A DNA stretch of 64,000 bases from assembly GCF_030389965.1 (NCBI RefSeq), contig NZ_CP128399.1:2888799-2952798 (forward strand), written 5' to 3'. The stretch comes from Candidatus Chlorohelix allophototropha (GTDB taxonomy: Bacteria > Chloroflexota > Chloroflexia > Chloroheliales > Chloroheliaceae). The position numbers and the translations under genes are program-made. The notes beneath the pieces were generated by a model, which ran no database searches, was not told the DNA's origin, and worked only from the letters and a program-made list of their open reading frames with translations. Within the stretch, counting starts at the first letter, position 1. Each line of letters begins with the position of its first letter. Shown here one piece after another: positions 7,402 to 16,906 of this stretch.

Positions 7402-9765
7402 ATGACTGCAAAAGACGTAGAGAGCATTCTCTGGCTCGTCCCTATCATACCGCTAGTCGCCAGCTTCATAAATGCCTTTATTAGCCTTGCATTTTTGGCT
7501 TCTCGGAAAAAATCCGATTTGACGGCAGGGCAGCGATTTGCGCGGGGCTTAACGGGAGTTATCGGGATTACAGCGATTATCTCTTCCCTGACCATCTCGA
7601 TAATCTTGCTCGTCTTCCTGCAAGGCTCGAGTGAACATCTGGTAAGCGTTAAAGAAATCTTCATTTGGATACCCAGTGGTGATGATTTCCAAATTAGATT
7701 TGGTCTGATGCTAGACCCGCTAACCTCGGTAATGACGGTGGTAGTTACCACTATCAGTCTGATGGTACATATCTTCAGCACAGGCTATATGAAGAACGAA
7801 GACGGCTTCCACCGCTTCTACACCTACCTGCCATTCTTTACCTTCAGTATGTTGTTGCTGGTAATGTGCAACAACTTCCTGTGGTTGTATGTAGGCTGGG
7901 AGTTAGTGGGCTTGAGCAGCTACCTGTTGATCGGTTTTTGGTTCGCCAAAAAATACGATTGGGGTCGCATGCTTCCTTCTTCCGCCAACGTCAAAGCCTT
8001 TGTGGTCAACCGCATCGGTGACTTTGGGTTCGGTCTGGGCGTAATGTGGTTGTTCGTAATTATGCTACCACACGGTGAAGGAATCCCGCTCTTTGACCGT
8101 CTGAACTACGAGAACGTCTTTAAAGTCTTTGAAGAAGGTCTAGTAGATGGCAAAGTAGTATTTCTCGTAAGCATTCTATTGTTTATGGGCGCTATGGGTA
8201 AATCGGCACAAATACCGTTGCATGTGTGGTTGCCAGACGCAATGGCTGGTCCTACTCCCGTTTCAGCCCTCATCCACGCCGCAACAATGGTGACCGCCGG
8301 TGTATATCTGGTAGGACGGATCAACCCCATCATCGTGCGCTCGGAAGAAGCCATCGCGGTAGTGGCAGTCATCGGTATCCTGACAGCCTTCTTCGGAAGC
8401 ACCGTAGGTACTACCCAGAAAGATATTAAAGCGGTTATGGCTTACTCAACTGTAAGCCAGTTGGGTTACATGTTCTTTGCTTTGGGCGTGTACGGTTGGG
8501 TAGCGGCTTTCTTCCATCTTATGACACACGCTTTCTTCAAAGGTTTGCTCTTCCTCGGCTGTGGCGCAGTCATACACAGCAACGAAGACACCATCAAGGA
8601 AATGTTTGAAGAAATTCATCATAATGCTGAAGAATGGGCGAAGAAGAAGTATCCTGATGATCCGGCAAAAGCAGCCGAATATGCCTTCGAGTTATTCGAA
8701 GCGGCTGAAAACGCCATCGAATACGGCGTTGACCCCAACAGCGATGATCGCCTAATGCGTGACGGTTTAGACCCGCAGGATATGGACTATATGGGCAACT
8801 ACTTCAAGCAAATGCCCGTTGTTGCCATCAGCATGACCTTTGGCGCTGCTGCTCTTGCCGGTGTACCGTTAACCGCCGGTTTCTGGAGCAAGGACGAAAT
8901 TCTAGGTACTGCCGCCCTGCAAGGGCAATGGTGGATTTACTTAATCGGTCTTTTCTCCGCTCTGTTAACCGCCTTCTATAGCTTCAGAATGATCTTCTCG
9001 GTTTTCTGGAGTGGTAGCTACCGCTTGCCGAATGCTCTTACCAGACTTGCGCACACCGGTATGCAGAAAAAAGCGACAGAGTTGGGTATCCAATACTTCA
9101 ACCCACGTGAAATCATTGAGTTCGTAGGTGGCAACGCCGATAAAGCTCGCAAGCAGGTTAAGGTACATGTCCACAAACCGGGCTGGAATATGCAAGCGCC
9201 GCTCGCCTTCCTAGCTTTTATGTCCATTGCAGCGGGCTATGTTGGTCTACCGAATGTAATCTTTGGCAATGGGGTAAACCAGATCGAGAAGTTCCTAGAA
9301 CCCACCTTTGAGCCTGCGCTTAAAGTAATGGAAAATAGTGACATTGCTAAACAGCCTGACTTCACCGGAACCTTGATTCTATTACTGGTTTCGGCAGTAG
9401 TATCACTTACTGGCGTAGGCATTGCCTACGTGATGTATCACAAAAACCGGGAAACGCTACCGGAACGGGCAATGCGCCTCTCCGGACCGCTTTACTATAT
9501 CTCGCGCAACAAGTGGTACTTTGATGAAGTGTATGACCTAATCTTTATAAAGGGTGGTCTGGCGTTCTTCCGCTTCCTGTGGCGAGGCATCGACGTATTC
9601 ATCATTGACGGTATCGTCAACGGTGTAGGCTACGTGACCCGTCTTATCTCGCAGGGCTTGCGTAAAGTACAGACCGGATTTGTAACCAACTATGCGCTCT
9701 ATATCGCGCTCGGTCTGGTAGTGGTGGTGGCAATCTTCTACTTGACGGTGGGGGTTAAATTTTAA
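7402..9765 (+). CDS. nuoL: NADH-quinone oxidoreductase subunit L, with charged insert
   Basis: NuoL is the distal proton-pumping, antiporter-like subunit with the long lateral helix. Signatures are MYVGWELVGLSSYLLIGFW-like (YVGWELVGLSSYLL, about 155-170) and HVWLPDAMAGPTPVSALIH (about 274-292), plus the C-terminal amphipathic helix and last membrane helix (about 700-787). At 787 residues it is longer than the usual 610-680. Much of the excess is a hydrophilic, strongly acidic insert of about 60 residues at about 393-465. It sits where other NuoL proteins have a short 'H...QD.R.MGGL' loop. The stop overlaps the nuoM start (TAATG). Confidence 0.95.
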   Translation: MTAKDVESILWLVPIIPLVASFINAFISLAFLASRKKSDLTAGQRFARGLTGVIGITAIISSLTISIILLVFLQGSSEHLVSVKEIFIWIPSGDDFQIRFGLMLDPLTSVMTVVVTTISLMVHIFSTGYMKNEDGFHRFYTYLPFFTFSMLLLVMCNNFLWLYVGWELVGLSSYLLIGFWFAKKYDWGRMLPSSANVKAFVVNRIGDFGFGLGVMWLFVIMLPHGEGIPLFDRLNYENVFKVFEEGLVDGKVVFLVSILLFMGAMGKSAQIPLHVWLPDAMAGPTPVSALIHAATMVTAGVYLVGRINPIIVRSEEAIAVVAVIGILTAFFGSTVGTTQKDIKAVMAYSTVSQLGYMFFALGVYGWVAAFFHLMTHAFFKGLLFLGCGAVIHSNEDTIKEMFEEIHHNAEEWAKKKYPDDPAKAAEYAFELFEAAENAIEYGVDPNSDDRLMRDGLDPQDMDYMGNYFKQMPVVAISMTFGAAALAGVPLTAGFWSKDEILGTAALQGQWWIYLIGLFSALLTAFYSFRMIFSVFWSGSYRLPNALTRLAHTGMQKKATELGIQYFNPREIIEFVGGNADKARKQVKVHVHKPGWNMQAPLAFLAFMSIAAGYVGLPNVIFGNGVNQIEKFLEPTFEPALKVMENSDIAKQPDFTGTLILLLVSAVVSLTGVGIAYVMYHKNRETLPERAMRLSGPLYYISRNKWYFDEVYDLIFIKGGLAFFRFLWRGIDVFIIDGIVNGVGYVTRLISQGLRKVQTGFVTNYALYIALGLVVVVAIFYLTVGVKF

Positions 9766-11540
9766 TGCTATCCTTAATGACTTATCTGCCGCTTGCTGGA
9801 GCGGTGCTGATACTACTAGCGCCAAAGAATAATGACATTATAAGAGGCATTGCGCTTGTAACTACCTTCGCCAACTTTATAGTATCGTTGATCATCACCA
9901 TCGGTTTTGATCGCTCTTTGACCGGATACCAGTTTACTGAAAAAGCAGATTGGATACCCGGCTTGGGTGCAACCTACCATATGGGTGTGGACGGCGTTTC
10001 AGTGCTAATGCTCCTACTCGACGGCATACTCTTCTTCTTGGCAATCATTGCCAGTTGGAAGCCCATCCAAACCCGCATCCGTGAATATTATTTCTCGATG
10101 CTGCTGTTGAATGTAGGTCTGGTTGGAGTCTTCTGTGCGCTTGACTTCTTCCTGTTCTACATCTTCTGGGAACTTGTGCTTATCCCGATGGCGGTACTTA
10201 TCGGGGTTTGGGGCGGCCCGCGACGTATCTACGCTGCCGTCAAGTTCTTCCTTTACACGTTAGTAGGTAGCCTTCTGATGCTGGTGGCGATTATCGCCCT
10301 GTATTTTGAGTATATAAAAGTAACCGGCAAAGCAGCTACACTGGATATTGTAGAAATAACCGACGGTTTGGCAAAAGCAGGTGGCTTAAACCACGACTTC
10401 CAATTCTGGGCATTTCTTGCCTTCGGCGTGGCATTCTGTATCAAAATCCCGATGTGGCCTCTGCACACTTGGTTGCCCGATGCACACACCGAAGCACCGA
10501 CCGCCGGTAGCGTTATTCTGGCTGGCGTAATGCTTAAAATGGGCGGTTACGGTCTTATACGCTTTAACCTGTCGCTGTTCCCGAATGCCAGCCACGACCT
10601 AGCACCGTTTATGATTGTTCTGGCACTTATCGCCATCATTTACGGAGCGCTGGTAGCGTTGGTACAACCGGATATGAAACGTCTGGTAGCCTATTCCAGC
10701 GTAAGCCATATGGGCTTCGTAGTATTGGGGTTGTTCAGTTTTGCGGCAGGCTTTGGTGAAAAGGCAATCAAGGGTGAAGTTAACCCGCTGATCAACAATC
10801 GGCAGGGTTTTGATGGCGCAGTTTTCACAATGTTCAGCCATGGACTTTTGACCAGCGGCTTGTTCCTTTGCGTAGGTGTTATCTACGACCGCCTACACAC
10901 TCGCGATATAAACACAATCTCGAATACACTCCGCATTGGAAATCGCATGCCTGTGTACGCCACCATTATGATGGTTTACACAATGGGTTCGCTAGGATTA
11001 CCGATGTTGAGTGGTTTCGTGGGTGAATTCCTGTCTATGCAAGGCGCTTTCCGAGTAACCGGATGGTATGCCTTTACGGCTTCCTTCGTTATTGTCTTTG
11101 CGGCAGTCTACATGTTGTGGTTGTACAAACGTGTCTTATTCGGGCGCGTAGATGATTACGACCTCGCTTTTGTAGAAGGTAAAATCAAAGAAGCGGAAGA
11201 ATATGAACGCAGCCATGGCGGTCACGCCAGTCATAATGCTGAGCATAGTCACGAAGAACACAGCCACGCCGAACATGCTCACGAAGAACACGGGCATGGA
11301 CATGGACACGCTGACAAAGACATGCTTCGCAACGGTGCGAAGTTAAAAGACCTAAACTTCGCGGAATGGTTCACGCTTTACCCGATGGCTGCTTTTTCAA
11401 TAGTTACGGGCGTTTTCCCAGTGCTTGTGCTTGATTTCCTAGGCAAGCCTGCCGAGGCAATTACCAATGTGGCTTCTAAATCTGTCGATATTGCCGGTTC
11501 CATAGACTTCGCGGCAATTGTACATCTATTCTCTAAATAA
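9765..11540 (+). CDS. nuoM: NADH-quinone oxidoreductase subunit M, with histidine-rich loop
   Basis: NuoM is a proton-pumping, antiporter-like subunit of 591 residues with about fourteen transmembrane helices. The family motifs HTWLPDAHTEAPTAGS and VLLKMGGYG-like (GVMLKMGGYG) are present, with Glu135-region FWELVLIPM. The gene starts at an ATG whose A is the last base of the nuoL stop. The oddity is a hydrophilic segment at about residues 465-525 that holds 13 histidines within residues 484-515, in SH, EEH and GHGHGH patterns. This looks like a metal-binding loop between the last helices. Whether it binds metal is not shown by the sequence alone. Confidence 0.95.
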   Translation: MLSLMTYLPLAGAVLILLAPKNNDIIRGIALVTTFANFIVSLIITIGFDRSLTGYQFTEKADWIPGLGATYHMGVDGVSVLMLLLDGILFFLAIIASWKPIQTRIREYYFSMLLLNVGLVGVFCALDFFLFYIFWELVLIPMAVLIGVWGGPRRIYAAVKFFLYTLVGSLLMLVAIIALYFEYIKVTGKAATLDIVEITDGLAKAGGLNHDFQFWAFLAFGVAFCIKIPMWPLHTWLPDAHTEAPTAGSVILAGVMLKMGGYGLIRFNLSLFPNASHDLAPFMIVLALIAIIYGALVALVQPDMKRLVAYSSVSHMGFVVLGLFSFAAGFGEKAIKGEVNPLINNRQGFDGAVFTMFSHGLLTSGLFLCVGVIYDRLHTRDINTISNTLRIGNRMPVYATIMMVYTMGSLGLPMLSGFVGEFLSMQGAFRVTGWYAFTASFVIVFAAVYMLWLYKRVLFGRVDDYDLAFVEGKIKEAEEYERSHGGHASHNAEHSHEEHSHAEHAHEEHGHGHGHADKDMLRNGAKLKDLNFAEWFTLYPMAAFSIVTGVFPVLVLDFLGKPAEAITNVASKSVDIAGSIDFAAIVHLFSK

Positions 11541-11554
11541 GACGGAGATATCAA

Positions 11555-13117
11555 GTGTCTCTAGAGTCGGTTGTATTACAAATTTCAAATGTTAAGCCGA
11601 GTTTCACTGGCGACGATTTTATCAAACTGTTGCCTGAACTCATTGTGTTGCTTAGCGGCACTCTGATTACCATCATTGATATGCTGATACCCAAAGACAA
11701 GCGCCCTAGCTTAGGCTGGTTGGCACTGATAGGGTACAGCGGTGCTTTGGTAGCAGCTGTAGCATTGTTCAATTATATGCCACCTACAGGAGTACCTAGT
11801 AGTTCTTTTGGTGGTATGTTCATCCGTGATAATTTCACCACTTTCCTAGAAATTGTCTTCCTGATTTCCGCCATTCTCAGCGTGCTAATTGCGCCTGATT
11901 ATGTGCTGAAACGGGATATGCCGATCGGCGACTTCTATAACATCCAGAGTTCCGCCGTATTAGGTATGATGGTGACTGCTGCCGCAGGAGATTTGACGGT
12001 AATATTTGTGGGTATTGAACTCATTTCTATCTCCGTTTACATCCTTACCGGCTTTGCCCGCAATGACAAAGGTTCGGCAGAAGGTGCGTTGAAATACTTC
12101 TTGCTCGGTATTATCGCTACTGCCATTCTGGTGTACGGTATGGCATGGTTGTTCGGTATGACGGGATCAACCAACCTAAACGAAATCCGGCAAGCTATTA
12201 CTGCAACCCCAGGTCTGAAAGACGATCCGGGCTTAACCTTCGCAATGCTGCTTTTGCTGGTTGGTTTCGGCTTCAAGATTGCGGCGGTACCGTTCCATAT
12301 CTGGACACCGGATGCCTATGAAGGCGCACCTACGCCAATAACCGCTTTCATGTCCACAGGACCAAAAGCAGCGGCTTTTGCTGCAATGGTTCGAGTTATG
12401 GTGCAGGGGATACCGCAACTTTCTGAGCAATGGACTATTGTTATTGCTGTGCTGGCAGTGCTGACAATGACTCTCGGCAACTTGGTAGCAATCGTGCAGA
12501 AGAGCGTCAAACGCATGCTGGCTTACTCCAGTATCGCCCACACCGGCTACATCATGATCGGTCTGGCAGCCTATGTTAATAGCCCTGAAAAGGGTCGGGA
12601 TGCTATTGGCTCGATTCTGTTGTACTCAGTGATCTACGTATTTATGAATATGGGTGCGTTTGGTATCGCCATCTGGTTGCAGAACACTGGAAACGGTATA
12701 GACGAAGAAGATTACAACGGGCTGGGTAGCTGGGCTCCAATTCCGGCGCTAGCAATGGCTGTTTGTCTTTTCTCGTTGACCGGATTGCCACCTACGGGCG
12801 GTTTCTTCGGCAAGTTCTTTGTGTTCCGAGCCGCTATTGATAGCGACCTTACATGGTTGGTGATTATAGGCGCGTTAAACAGCGCGGTATCGGCTTTCTT
12901 CTACTTGCGTATAATTGTGGCGATGTACTTCCGTCCTGCCCCGGAAGGTATCAAAGAAAGAGCACAACCCACCAGGGCGTTGTTTATCACAACTGCGTTG
13001 GTGCTAATTACCGCAGCAATTTTGATACTGGGCATTTATCCCGGTCCCGCGCTGGACTGGGCAAGAGACGGTGCAACTCCTTTCTTTGAGGGGATAAAAA
13101 CTGCGATAGGAAAATAG
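11555..13117 (+). CDS. nuoN: NADH-quinone oxidoreductase subunit N
   Basis: NuoN is the third antiporter-like pump subunit, 520 residues long with about fourteen transmembrane helices. Signatures are the VGIELISISVYILTGFAR stretch (about 150-168) and HIWTPDAYEGAPTPITAF (about 246-263), with the conserved Lys in the GFKIAAVPFH helix. It starts with GTG at 11555 after a ribosome site GGAGATA, fourteen bases from the nuoM stop. It is the last gene of the operon and is followed by a strong terminator. No nuoE, nuoF or nuoG gene is found before or after it in the window. Confidence 0.95.
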   Translation: MSLESVVLQISNVKPSFTGDDFIKLLPELIVLLSGTLITIIDMLIPKDKRPSLGWLALIGYSGALVAAVALFNYMPPTGVPSSSFGGMFIRDNFTTFLEIVFLISAILSVLIAPDYVLKRDMPIGDFYNIQSSAVLGMMVTAAAGDLTVIFVGIELISISVYILTGFARNDKGSAEGALKYFLLGIIATAILVYGMAWLFGMTGSTNLNEIRQAITATPGLKDDPGLTFAMLLLLVGFGFKIAAVPFHIWTPDAYEGAPTPITAFMSTGPKAAAFAAMVRVMVQGIPQLSEQWTIVIAVLAVLTMTLGNLVAIVQKSVKRMLAYSSIAHTGYIMIGLAAYVNSPEKGRDAIGSILLYSVIYVFMNMGAFGIAIWLQNTGNGIDEEDYNGLGSWAPIPALAMAVCLFSLTGLPPTGGFFGKFFVFRAAIDSDLTWLVIIGALNSAVSAFFYLRIIVAMYFRPAPEGIKERAQPTRALFITTALVLITAAILILGIYPGPALDWARDGATPFFEGIKTAIGK

Positions 13118-13134
13118 TTAAAAGCAGTTAATCG

Positions 13135-13174
13135 AAAAAGCCCTCTCCCTAAAAAACGGACGAGGGCTTTTTTT
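13135..13174 (+). terminator. Rho-independent terminator of the nuo operon
   Basis: Stem arms AAAAAGCCCTC and GAGGGCTTTTT pair around a loop of about 16 bases and run into a continuous T-run (to 13174). It lies 18 bases after the nuoN stop. Confidence 0.9.
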
Positions 13175-13180
13175 GACTTT

Positions 13181-13213
13181 TAAAAAGCAAAACCCCTCAA
13201 TTTTATGAGGGGT
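13181..13213 (-). terminator. Rho-independent terminator for the minus-strand zinc-ribbon gene
   Basis: A perfect 8-bp stem ACCCCTCA/TGAGGGGT (13192-13213) has a 6-base loop. Read on the minus strand it is followed by TTTTGCTTTTTA, so it serves the gene ending at 13249. Confidence 0.8.
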
Positions 13214-13248
13214 GCTATGAGTATACTGCTATTATGTGAGATTAATTT

Positions 13249-13485
13249 TTAGTGACTGTTAATGCGTTCCTCCAGTAAAGCTTGAAAAGCGGTATCGCCT
13301 TCAACCCAACCGCAATGTACGCAAACCAATGCTTCATGATTAGGCTGCGGCAGTTGTGCTCGCTTGTACATCAAAAATAAACGATTTCCTATAGGTTCAA
13401 GATTACTACCGCAATTATTGCAGCGCACCTTATCATAAGAAATACCAGCTTTGCTGCCGCGGATTGTTGCCTCGTTTCGAGCCAT
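13249..13485 (-). CDS. Small zinc-ribbon protein, function unknown
   Basis: This 78-residue protein has two CxxC pairs: VRCNNCGSN (Cys22, Cys25) and VCVHCGWVEGD (Cys55, Cys58). Together they would form one treble-clef or zinc-ribbon site. No other domain is recognisable. The start is well supported: GGGAGGGT lies just before the ATG at 13485. It is a single-gene unit with its own terminator and faces the nuo operon. A nucleic-acid or protein-binding role is possible for such ribbons, but nothing here specifies it. Confidence 0.75.
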   Translation of the reverse strand: MARNEATIRGSKAGISYDKVRCNNCGSNLEPIGNRLFLMYKRAQLPQPNHEALVCVHCGWVEGDTAFQALLEERINSH

Positions 13486-13741
13486 GCTGCTACCCTCCCG
13501 TAGAACGCAAAAAACTACGTCATACTTAATTATGTCGTTTCATCGCTAAATTGCGGCACCTGTACTAACCCCAATTCCGATTTTTATCGAGTGTATTGAC
13601 AGGCGGAGTTCTTATCTTTAAGAGCAGAGCAGGTTAGATAAGTTTTGTAGAAGTTTTTCCTGTATTTATTATTACAATATTTGTACAATTATACTTTTGT
13701 TAACAAACAGTGTCAAGTAGATAAATTTACATATATGAAGC

Positions 13742-14767
13742 TTAATTCTTTGGGAATTGTCTAGTTTTGCTCCAACCATATAACAACAAAGCGGCTGCCA
13801 GCAAAGCTACCATACCTACCAGACCACCCTCGGGACCGAATGACCCGCCTGTAACAGCGTCTGGGCCATCTACTAAAGGTTGTAACACGGGGGATGACAC
13901 GGTGAAACCACTTACCGGGAAGCCAAAAATCACACCCTGCGCGAAGTTCCACGAAAAATGGAAAGCCATGGGCAACCACAAGTGTCCGGTAATCATATAA
14001 GCATATGCAAAAACCAGACCAGCCACTGCAATATTAACCGCCGCAAGGATACTACCATGAGGATTCAAGAGGTGGGATAACCCCCAGAAGACTGAGGAAC
14101 CAACTACAGCGGCTACTCCGCCCCAAGTAAGATTTATAGTTTGAAGAATGTAGCCACGTACTACCAGTTCTTCAGCAATAGCCACACACAGAAAGATTGC
14201 TGCCCATTGTAATATCTGCCCAGCATCATAGTTTGGACCCGTATTACTAAGCATCAAACCGGTAGAACGCTCAAAAAAATAAACCAAGGCAAATAGTAAC
14301 GGACCAAGCAAAATACCGAGAATAATATCAACCGGTACCGCCGTATATAAGCGCAACCCAAGATCGAGGATAAAATGCCCTCTAGCCACGCGCTGACTAA
14401 CGAAAACGGCTGCTACTGCCCCAACCAGCAAAACCAGTGCGCCCCAAATACTACTGACGCTAAGCACGCCTCCGTCCTGTGAAACTGAATTGACAATTTG
14501 CCCGAACGAGTCTAGATAATTAAACTTGTTAGGGGGGTTTATTAAGGCATAGATAAAGGCAAAACTAAAGATTAGCAAAGTGGTTATGATAAAATAAAGG
14601 CTAAAGAAAAAAGCCAAATCCCTAAATGTTCGAATCCAGCCCAACCTTTGCTCGGCGCTGGCGGGATCTCGCTTTTGAATTTCGGATTTCAATCCCAGAA
14701 AACGCAGGCTAACAAACCAACCTGCACTTACCAGCAATGCGACTACAAGCACTACCAAGAAATTCAT
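13742..14767 (-). CDS. CPBP-family intramembrane metalloprotease
   Basis: This 341-residue membrane protein has about eight hydrophobic segments. The C-terminal half carries the CPBP (Rce1/Abi-type) motifs: EELVVRGYIL (motif 1, EExxxR), FWGLSHLL (motif 2, FxxxH) and HFSWNFAQG (motif 3, HxxxN-like). These residues form the glutamate/histidine intramembrane active site. Family members cleave prenylated or membrane proteins; bacterial substrates are mostly unknown. It lies alone between the zinc-ribbon gene and the divergent channel gene. Confidence in the family is high; the substrate cannot be told. Confidence 0.88.
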   Translation of the reverse strand: MNFLVVLVVALLVSAGWFVSLRFLGLKSEIQKRDPASAEQRLGWIRTFRDLAFFFSLYFIITTLLIFSFAFIYALINPPNKFNYLDSFGQIVNSVSQDGGVLSVSSIWGALVLLVGAVAAVFVSQRVARGHFILDLGLRLYTAVPVDIILGILLGPLLFALVYFFERSTGLMLSNTGPNYDAGQILQWAAIFLCVAIAEELVVRGYILQTINLTWGGVAAVVGSSVFWGLSHLLNPHGSILAAVNIAVAGLVFAYAYMITGHLWLPMAFHFSWNFAQGVIFGFPVSGFTVSSPVLQPLVDGPDAVTGGSFGPEGGLVGMVALLAAALLLYGWSKTRQFPKN

Positions 14768-14940
14768 TACTCAGCCTTCAGTTGAATGTGCCAAACAATC
14801 AAAAATAATATTGGCATTATACACTAAAAATTGACACAACTAAATTTGGTATATTCAATGCAAAAGTTATCTACATTTTGTGTATAGCGGTTGATAACTT
14901 TAAATAATTCCTCAAAATAATACTCGCAGGAAGTTATTTT

Positions 14941-16902
14941 GTGCAAGCAGAGGTGACAATGCAACAAATTACATCCGAATTCGACGAAAAACAGTTACAA
15001 CAGAAACCTGAGCGTGAAGATGACCCCTCTACATGGCGCGATCACATAATTATTTGTGGATTACACAACCTCGGCTTCAGAATAGTTGAACACCTGAGAG
15101 CAGTCGGTTTGCGTTTAATTGTCATAGACGATATACCAGATGAACGATTCGAGCGACGCTCCCGTCGTATGGGGATTAAATTTCTGCGTGAAGATAGCCG
15201 TAACCCTGAAGTGCTGGTTGAAGCAGGCATTTTGGGAGCCAAAGCAGTTATAGCCTGCGAAGATAACGATCTGGAGAACCTTGAAATTATTCTAGCATCG
15301 AATGAACTGGTACCGGGAATTCGTACCGTTGCCAGTTTTTTTAACCAGAAGATTGGAGACCAAATTGCACAGGCTGTCGCCAACGCCACTGTACTAAGCT
15401 TATCTAAAAAAGCCGGACCTTCTTTCATTGAAGCCTGCGTAAATTCCAGCGTATTACACCTGTTCAACTTGCACCATGATGATATAGCAGTGGTGGAAGC
15501 AAGCGTCAGTACAGAAGGTAACATACAGGATTTGTACTACCCTGCTACACCGATTAAAGTGCGAGGTACAACAAAACCACCTTCTAAATCAGTCTTAATG
15601 CCGCCACCGGACTATATTGTAAAACCGGGACAGACCGTTGTGTTAGCCGGGCAGATAGAGGTGTTGAAGAAGCTACCGGGGGTACGGTTACAGGAAAGCG
15701 ATCTGGTTAAGGCACTTAATATGCAAGAAACGCCCAAGGCTAGTTCCAATAAAAATAAAAAGCCGTTGGACAATAAAGCGCGCCGCTTTAACCGTTTGAA
15801 CCGTATGCGAAAAGCCGTTTTAGACCTTATCCGGGATATAGAAAAGCCCTTTCGTTTTGCCCTTCTGATTGTAGGCTTAATAATCATGTTCAGTACTGTA
15901 ACTTTATGGTTTTTCTATCATCCTAATATCGTTGATTCTAGAGGTAACTCAATCGAGTTTAACCTTTTAGATGCACTCTATTTTACGGTTACCATCATCG
16001 CTACGGTTGGATTTGGTGATTACAGCTTCGTTAATCAGGATTGGACTCTCAAAGTATTTGGGATAATGTTGATTCTGGTTGGAGCTTTATCAATGTCAAT
16101 AGTGTATGCCTTCGTAACCAATTTTGTAATCAGCCGACGTATTGAAGCCGTTGTAGGTCGCCAGAAAGTGCGCGATATGGAAGGACACGTTATATTGTGC
16201 GGTCTTGGCACAATAGGCTATCAGGTAATGCTAGGTTTGATTGCGCAAGGTAAACCGGTAGCGGTTATAGAAAAGAGCGAGAATGGACGTTTCAATAGTG
16301 AAGCAGCCGCGTTAGGGGTTCCGGTAATTGTCGGAGATGGGCGGCTTCCTCAAATGTTAAGCCAACTAAACGTGGAAAAGGCAAAAGCAATTGCCGTTCT
16401 TAGCAATGACGACCTAGCGAACCTAGAAATCGCTTTGAATGCCCGTGCGGAGTTTTATGCTAAGGAATCGAATAAGCAAAAAAAACTGCAAATAGTGTTG
16501 CGCGTTTTTGACAAAAGTTTGGGTGATAGAATAACCAAAAATTTTGACATACAGAAAATATATAGCGCGTCTGCGCTGGCAGCACCCTATTTCGTAGCAG
16601 CAGCGTTGGACTACGAAGTTATCACAACCTTTTATATAGACCTTCAACCCTATATTGTGGCAAAACTGGCGGTACAAGCGAACAGTGGGTTGGACAGGAT
16701 TACTATCGGTGATTTATATGAGCGTAAAAAAGTGGTGGTAATGTCTTATATTTACGAAAATGCAAGCTATAGCTCTATTAAAGAGCCTGTATTTCAGCCT
16801 CGTAAAAATGTGGTGCTAAAAAGTGGGGATACTATCTACATTGTGGGTATGTATGAGCGGGTTTTAGAAGCGTACCTGTTGAATAAAGTTGTGAAGCAAT
16901 AA
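14941..16902 (+). CDS. Potassium channel with RCK (TrkA) units on both sides of the pore
   Basis: The 653-residue protein has an N-terminal Rossmann/RCK unit (about 35-255) with the nucleotide-binding start IIICGLHNLGFRIVEHL. Then come TM1 (about 305-325), a pore loop with the selectivity filter TVGFGD (355-360), and TM2 (about 370-397). A second RCK unit follows (HVILCGLGTIGYQVMLGL, about 415-530) with a TrkA-C-like domain to the end. This points to a ligand- or NAD(H)-gated K+ channel. Two starts are possible: GTG 14941 after AGGAAG, or ATG 14959 after AGAGGTGA. A cytoplasmic RCK unit before the pore is unusual compared with MthK-type channels. The tRNA-Arg gene ends five bases downstream on the other strand. 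Confidence 0.88.
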   Translation: MQAEVTMQQITSEFDEKQLQQKPEREDDPSTWRDHIIICGLHNLGFRIVEHLRAVGLRLIVIDDIPDERFERRSRRMGIKFLREDSRNPEVLVEAGILGAKAVIACEDNDLENLEIILASNELVPGIRTVASFFNQKIGDQIAQAVANATVLSLSKKAGPSFIEACVNSSVLHLFNLHHDDIAVVEASVSTEGNIQDLYYPATPIKVRGTTKPPSKSVLMPPPDYIVKPGQTVVLAGQIEVLKKLPGVRLQESDLVKALNMQETPKASSNKNKKPLDNKARRFNRLNRMRKAVLDLIRDIEKPFRFALLIVGLIIMFSTVTLWFFYHPNIVDSRGNSIEFNLLDALYFTVTIIATVGFGDYSFVNQDWTLKVFGIMLILVGALSMSIVYAFVTNFVISRRIEAVVGRQKVRDMEGHVILCGLGTIGYQVMLGLIAQGKPVAVIEKSENGRFNSEAAALGVPVIVGDGRLPQMLSQLNVEKAKAIAVLSNDDLANLEIALNARAEFYAKESNKQKKLQIVLRVFDKSLGDRITKNFDIQKIYSASALAAPYFVAAALDYEVITTFYIDLQPYIVAKLAVQANSGLDRITIGDLYERKKVVVMSYIYENASYSSIKEPVFQPRKNVVLKSGDTIYIVGMYERVLEAYLLNKVVKQ

Positions 16903-16906
16903 AAAA

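Noticed and set aside
15042-15524. Long open frame antisense to the potassium channel gene
   Set aside because: It lies wholly opposite the RCK coding sequence, its translation shows no domain, and no ribosome site precedes it; it is a shadow of the real gene.
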